Assembly: GCA_022616395.1 (NCBI GenBank)
Contig: JAKEEV010001071.1
Coordinates: forward strand, 1-32,286
Origin: Planctomycetia bacterium
GTDB taxonomy: Bacteria > Planctomycetota > Planctomycetia > Gemmatales > Gemmataceae
Length of the DNA stretch: 32,286 bases
Direction: 5' to 3'
The notes beneath the pieces are model-generated. The model was not told the origin of the DNA. It did no database searches and saw only the letters and a program-made list of their open reading frames with translations. This document shows positions 29,111-32,286 of this stretch, piece after piece; the first letter of the stretch is position 1; each line of letters opens with the position of its first letter. Both the position numbers and the translations under genes were made by a program.

Positions 29111-29198
29111 GCGCAGAACGTGGAATGCGGAACAGAAGACAAAACGCTCGCCGTGTATTTGGTTTTCGTTCCGAGTTCCGCGCTCCGAGTTCCGCGCT
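29111..29198. repeat. Palindromic repeat in the divergent promoter region
   Basis: GCGCAGAACGTGGAATGCGG starts at 29111, and its near reverse complement appears twice as GTTCCGAGTTCCGCGC and CCGAGTTCCGCGC at 29168-29198. The build of short, repeated, inverted words resembles the element in the kinase gene at 2034 though the words differ. It lies just upstream of the haem-kinase start. Confidence 0.75.
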
Positions 29199-29331
29199 AC
29201 TCATCGGGCGCCATTCTAACGCCAGCGCGTTACACGATCTGCGTTCCGCGAGTTTTCCATCGACAGTCCGTTCCGCGCCGGGCAAACTGAATTGTGTCTT
29301 CAACATCACCCCGCGAAGCTCCTGGTAAGCC

Positions 29332-29958
29332 ATGAGTGAAGCACGGCCGAGCGCGATCGGCGAAGTCGCCTCCTCATCAGGAGGCACGTCCCGCGGCCTG
29401 CTCCAGCGCGCTCGTGAGCATGACCCCGGCGCCTGGGAGCGAATGGTCGCGCTTTACGCGCCGCTGGTTCTGTACTGGTGCCGGCAGTGGGGATTGGGAG
29501 AGGACGACGCGGCGGATGTCTTTCAAGATGTGTTCCAGTCCGTCGCGGCCCATATCGCGGGGTTCCGGCGGGATTCGTCCGGTGGCACGTTCCGCGGTTG
29601 GTTGAGAACAATTACGCGGAACAAGGTGAACGATGTGTTCCGTCGGCGCCTGCGAGAGCCGCCCGGAGTTGGCGGGAGCGAAGCCCAGACCGCGCTGGCT
29701 CAACTACCGGAGCCAGCTTCGCTGGACGAGGACGGTTCGGCTGATGTGGCCGTGTCGGCGCTCATGCGGCGCGCTCTGGAGTTGATTCGATGTGAATTCG
29801 AGACCCGAACCTGGCATGCGTTCTGGCTAACGGTGGTCGAGAGTCGTGCTCCGAAGGATGTCGCGGCTGAGTTGGGAATGTCTGACGGCGCGGTGCGAGT
29901 CGCGAAGTCGCGTGTGCTTCATCGCCTCCGGGTGGAACTCGGGGACTGCGGGAAGTGA
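29332..29958 (+). CDS. ECF-type RNA polymerase sigma factor
   Basis: A 208-residue sigma factor. Region 2 spans about 35-105 (VLYWCRQWGLGEDDAADVFQDVFQSV, positions 46-71, then TFRGWLRTITRNKVNDVFRR). A variable acidic linker with EPASLDEDGSADV follows. Region 4 (about 140-205) ends with the helix-turn-helix VAAELGMSDGAVRVAKSRVL. The ATG at 29332 has no clear Shine-Dalgarno, which occurs often in this window's regulators. It is divergent from the haem-binding kinase (starts 246 bases apart) and converges with the DUF1501 gene (40 bases between ends). The kinase's zinc motif and its kinase domain both make it the obvious candidate controller. Confidence 0.92.
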   Translation: MSEARPSAIGEVASSSGGTSRGLLQRAREHDPGAWERMVALYAPLVLYWCRQWGLGEDDAADVFQDVFQSVAAHIAGFRRDSSGGTFRGWLRTITRNKVNDVFRRRLREPPGVGGSEAQTALAQLPEPASLDEDGSADVAVSALMRRALELIRCEFETRTWHAFWLTVVESRAPKDVAAELGMSDGAVRVAKSRVLHRLRVELGDCGK

Positions 29959-29998
29959 GCAATCTCGGATGAACGCACACCGATTCCCGCACCGCGAG

Positions 29999-31291
29999 TT
30001 AGCTGAAGAGTCCGCGAATGACCGAGCCTTCGCGGACGATCATTACCGGGCGACCGGTCGCGGTGTGGTACTCCTTCTTATGATCGATGCCAAGCGTGTG
30101 ATAGAAGGACGCGGCCAGTTGATCCGGCGAAAACCCATCATCCGCCGGCCCCATTCCCTTCTCGTCGCTTGCGCCAACCGCTTGCCCGCCCTTGATTCCT
30201 CCGCCCGCGAGAAGCGCCGTCATCGCGCGCGGCCAGTGATCGCGGCCAGAGCGCGCGTTGACCTTCGGCGTGCGGCCGAACTCACCCACCATGAACACGG
30301 TTGTTGTGTCGAGCAATCCGCGCTCCTTCAGGCACGATATGAGCGCGGAGAGGCCCGTGTCGAGTTGCGGCAGGAGGTTATCTTTCAAGCTCTTGAAGTT
30401 GTTGTTGTGCGTGTCCCATCCGCCGAAACTCACGGTGACGAACCGCACGCCGGCCGAGACCAGACGCAGCGCGAGAAGGCAACTCATTCCGAATCGCCCA
30501 TCACCGAATGGCTTGGCGACTTCCGGCTTCTCGCGACTCACATCGAACGCTTCGCGTGCCTTCGGTGAGCGAATCATGTCGAACGCCTGCTGAGCGAACG
30601 TGTCCAGTCCGTCGATGAGTTTGCTATTCGCTTCCGCGCCTTTGAACGTGGTGTCGAGTTCGGTGAGCAATTTTTGCCGCTTCTCGAACTCCTCGACGGT
30701 CAGTCCATTGCCGAGCGAGATTCCGCGAACCGAGAACACGATACCCGGCTTCGGCACATCGTTTGTTAGAAGCGGCGCGTACCTCACTCCGAGGTAACCG
30801 GCCTTCTGTGGAGTGCCTGGGATGGCGACGAAGTGAGGAAGATCCTTGTCGCCGATCACTTCCTTGCTGACGACCGCACCGAAACCCGGATAGACGAGCG
30901 ATGGAATCGGCCTACTGCCCGCGTTGAGGTATTCCGTGCCGAGTTCGTGACCCGCGAGCGTGTGCGTGATGCCGCGAACAATGGCGAAAGTGTCCGCGAG
31001 CCTCGCGAGCTTGGGCAAGTGTTCGCAGATGCGGACGCCGGTCGCGTTGGTGTCGAGGGGCTTGAACTCTCCGCGAATCTCAGGCGGCGCATCGGGCTTG
31101 GGGTCGAAGGTGTCGATGTGGCTTGGCCCGCCTCCGAGCCAGACGAAGATCGCATTTGTGGCCTTCGCGTTTTTCGCTTCGCCCGCGTGAGCCATGCGAA
31201 GATAGCCCGCGAGGCTCAGACCGGTTCCGAGCGCTCCGATGCGAACGAAATCCCGCCGCGAAATGCCGTCACAGAAGCGTTGAATCTTCAT
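29999..31291 (-). CDS. DUF1501 protein, Tat-exported
   Basis: A 430-residue protein with a twin-arginine signal (ISRRDFVRIGALGTGLSLAGY). The mature part begins NAIFVWLGGGPSHIDTFDPKP, the hallmark of DUF1501, a distant alkaline phosphatase/sulfatase-fold family; FGGWDTHNN and VFMVGEFGRTPKVN are further family motifs. Planctomycetes hold many copies, nearly always next to DUF1549/DUF1553 proteins, and here the DUF1553 gene is directly upstream. The function of the pair is unknown; exported polysaccharide or sulfate-ester use has been proposed. ATG 31291 is chosen because the signal starts there; no Shine-Dalgarno is seen. The 239-base gap to DUF1553 is filled by a nested palindrome. Confidence 0.93.
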   Translation of the reverse strand: MKIQRFCDGISRRDFVRIGALGTGLSLAGYLRMAHAGEAKNAKATNAIFVWLGGGPSHIDTFDPKPDAPPEIRGEFKPLDTNATGVRICEHLPKLARLADTFAIVRGITHTLAGHELGTEYLNAGSRPIPSLVYPGFGAVVSKEVIGDKDLPHFVAIPGTPQKAGYLGVRYAPLLTNDVPKPGIVFSVRGISLGNGLTVEEFEKRQKLLTELDTTFKGAEANSKLIDGLDTFAQQAFDMIRSPKAREAFDVSREKPEVAKPFGDGRFGMSCLLALRLVSAGVRFVTVSFGGWDTHNNNFKSLKDNLLPQLDTGLSALISCLKERGLLDTTTVFMVGEFGRTPKVNARSGRDHWPRAMTALLAGGGIKGGQAVGASDEKGMGPADDGFSPDQLAASFYHTLGIDHKKEYHTATGRPVMIVREGSVIRGLFS

Positions 31292-31355
31292 GATGGGTCG
31301 TGTGTAAGGTGTCTGGGTTGTGTCTCGAGCGTTTTTCAAGTTCGTGGAGCGTTTT

Positions 31356-31482
31356 AACGAGCCGCGACCGCAAGGGAGCGTGTCTTCCTCATGGACCGCG
31401 GCCGTCCCGGCCGCATGTGACAAGCGGGCAAGATGCCCGCGGTCCAGACAAGACTCCCGCTCCCTTGCGGTCGCGGCTCGTT
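31356..31482. repeat. Nested palindrome between DUF1553 and DUF1501 genes
   Basis: The outer arms run inward from AACGAGCCGCGACCGCAAGG (31356) and its complement ending GGTCGCGGCTCGTT (31482), about 30 bases each. Inside, 31393-31445 is a second palindrome starting GGACCGCGG and ending CCGCGGTCC. That inner piece holds two small hairpins, one with the GGCATCTTGCC core (reverse strand). The pattern suggests one repeat inserted in the loop of another. Confidence 0.9.
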
Positions 31483-31530
31483 GAAAAATGCAACACCATC
31501 AACGCTCCCCTTCGGGTCGGTGCTAACCGA

Positions 31531-32286
31531 TTAGCGATTCACGATGAACTCTTTGGTGTTGAGCAGCACCCAGAGCAGATCGCGCAAGCCGCTCTGCGTG
31601 TCCTTCGCATCGGCAAGGTACTTCTTGGCGATGCCCGCTTCGCGCTCATCCGGGAAGCGGTTGAGCACGCGAAGGTAGGCTTGCTTCACCAGCAGGTCCG
31701 CATCGGTCACTTTCGACTTCGCGACCTGCTTGAGCCACCCTTCCGGGCGGTCGAGCAACTTCAATACTTCGGGATCGTTGCGGAGGTAGACCGTTTGAAG
31801 GACGGCCGGTTCGTCCGAGCGCTCGCAGTCGCAGTTCGTTGCTCGTTGGGGTTTGCCGAAGAGGTTGACGGCATACGCGCTGTCATTGGCGCGAGTGCCC
31901 GCGAACCCGCTCGCTCGACCGATGGCGCGCAAGCCCGCGGGGTCGTCGTTGAGCTTCTTCCGTTCGTCCTCGGACGCGGTGACCAGCGCGATTGCATCGA
32001 TTATCACTTCCGCCGGTAGTCGGCGCAGCACCGCGCGGCTGTGATTCTTCTCATCGTACTTGTTTGTCTCGTTCGGCTTCCAGCTTCGCTGGTAGGCGTG
32101 ACTGCTGACGATTGTGCGGTGCAGCCACTTCATGTCGTACTTGCTCTTCACGAAGCCATCGGCGAGATAGTCGAGCAACTCCGGGTTACTCGGCGGGTTG
32201 GCGAGGTTGAGATCGTCCGGTGGGTGAATCAACCCCGCTCCGAAGTAGTTCGTCCAGACGCGATTGACGAACGCTCGCGCGAAGTA
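31531..32286 (-). CDS. DUF1553 protein (DUF1549/DUF1553 family), C-terminal part
   Basis: The frame is open to the right edge and shows 251 residues of the C-terminus. Motifs typical of DUF1553 are FARAFVNRVW, YFGAGLIHPPDDL, NPELLDYLADGFV, HRTIVSSHAYQRSW and the final LLWVLLNTKEFIVNR. Full-length members are 700-1000 residues, with an N-terminal signal, often a cytochrome c-like PSCyt1 domain, and DUF1549, all outside the window. It is followed by the DUF1501 gene, the usual partner, but 239 bases with a nested palindrome separate them. Function is unknown; both proteins are exported. Confidence 0.95.
   Translation of the reverse strand, partial: YFARAFVNRVWTNYFGAGLIHPPDDLNLANPPSNPELLDYLADGFVKSKYDMKWLHRTIVSSHAYQRSWKPNETNKYDEKNHSRAVLRRLPAEVIIDAIALVTASEDERKKLNDDPAGLRAIGRASGFAGTRANDSAYAVNLFGKPQRATNCDCERSDEPAVLQTVYLRNDPEVLKLLDRPEGWLKQVAKSKVTDADLLVKQAYLRVLNRFPDEREAGIAKKYLADAKDTQSGLRDLLWVLLNTKEFIVNR

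Overview
The window looks like a planctomycete chromosome, probably Gemmata-like. I infer this from the gene families, not from a database search: two Ser/Thr kinases each paired divergently with an ECF sigma factor, a DUF1553/DUF1501 pair, twin-arginine secreted proteins of planctomycete type, moderately high GC, and many intergenic palindromic repeats. I saw no rRNA, tRNA, CRISPR array, phage gene or transposase.

Layout. 1-323 is the start of an unrecognised minus-strand gene. 486-3857 is a divergent pair: an ECF sigma factor (minus) and a membrane Ser/Thr kinase with a WD40-like tail (plus). From 27112 down to 3991 every gene is on the minus strand. In transcription order these are: a Tat-secreted protein of unknown function, a coiled-coil hypothetical, L-lactate dehydrogenase, phosphoketolase, glycogen phosphorylase, a DUF2254 membrane protein broken by an in-frame TAG, a BASS-type transporter broken by a frameshift, a HAD phosphatase, a glycerol-1-phosphate dehydrogenase-like enzyme, PPK2, a SnoaL-like lipoprotein or anchored protein, a Gly-rich secreted protein, a 67-aa protein, a GH63-like glucosidase, a YiaW/YiaV-type membrane pair, and the glycogen debranching enzyme GlgX. 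27244-29958 is a second divergent kinase/sigma pair. Its kinase carries an N-terminal HxxxCxxC zinc motif and a C-terminal membrane-bounded domain with a c-type haem motif (CLGCH). 29999-32286 holds DUF1501 and the end of a DUF1553 protein.

How the genes fit together. The minus-strand run is rich in reserve mobilisation: GlgP and GlgX release glucose units, phosphoketolase splits sugar phosphates to acetyl phosphate, LDH reoxidises NADH, and PPK2 draws on polyphosphate. This would suit life under oxygen or energy limitation, and the haem-bearing kinase next door is a plausible sensor for it; that regulatory link is inference. No glycogen synthesis gene (glgA, glgB, glgC) is in the window.

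The most unusual features are the zinc-finger/kinase/haem fusion beside its sigma factor, a roughly 27-residue palindromic element inserted in frame between the catalytic loop and DFG motif of the first kinase, two adjacent broken membrane-protein genes, and a family of intergenic hairpins whose stems differ by compensating changes around a shared core.
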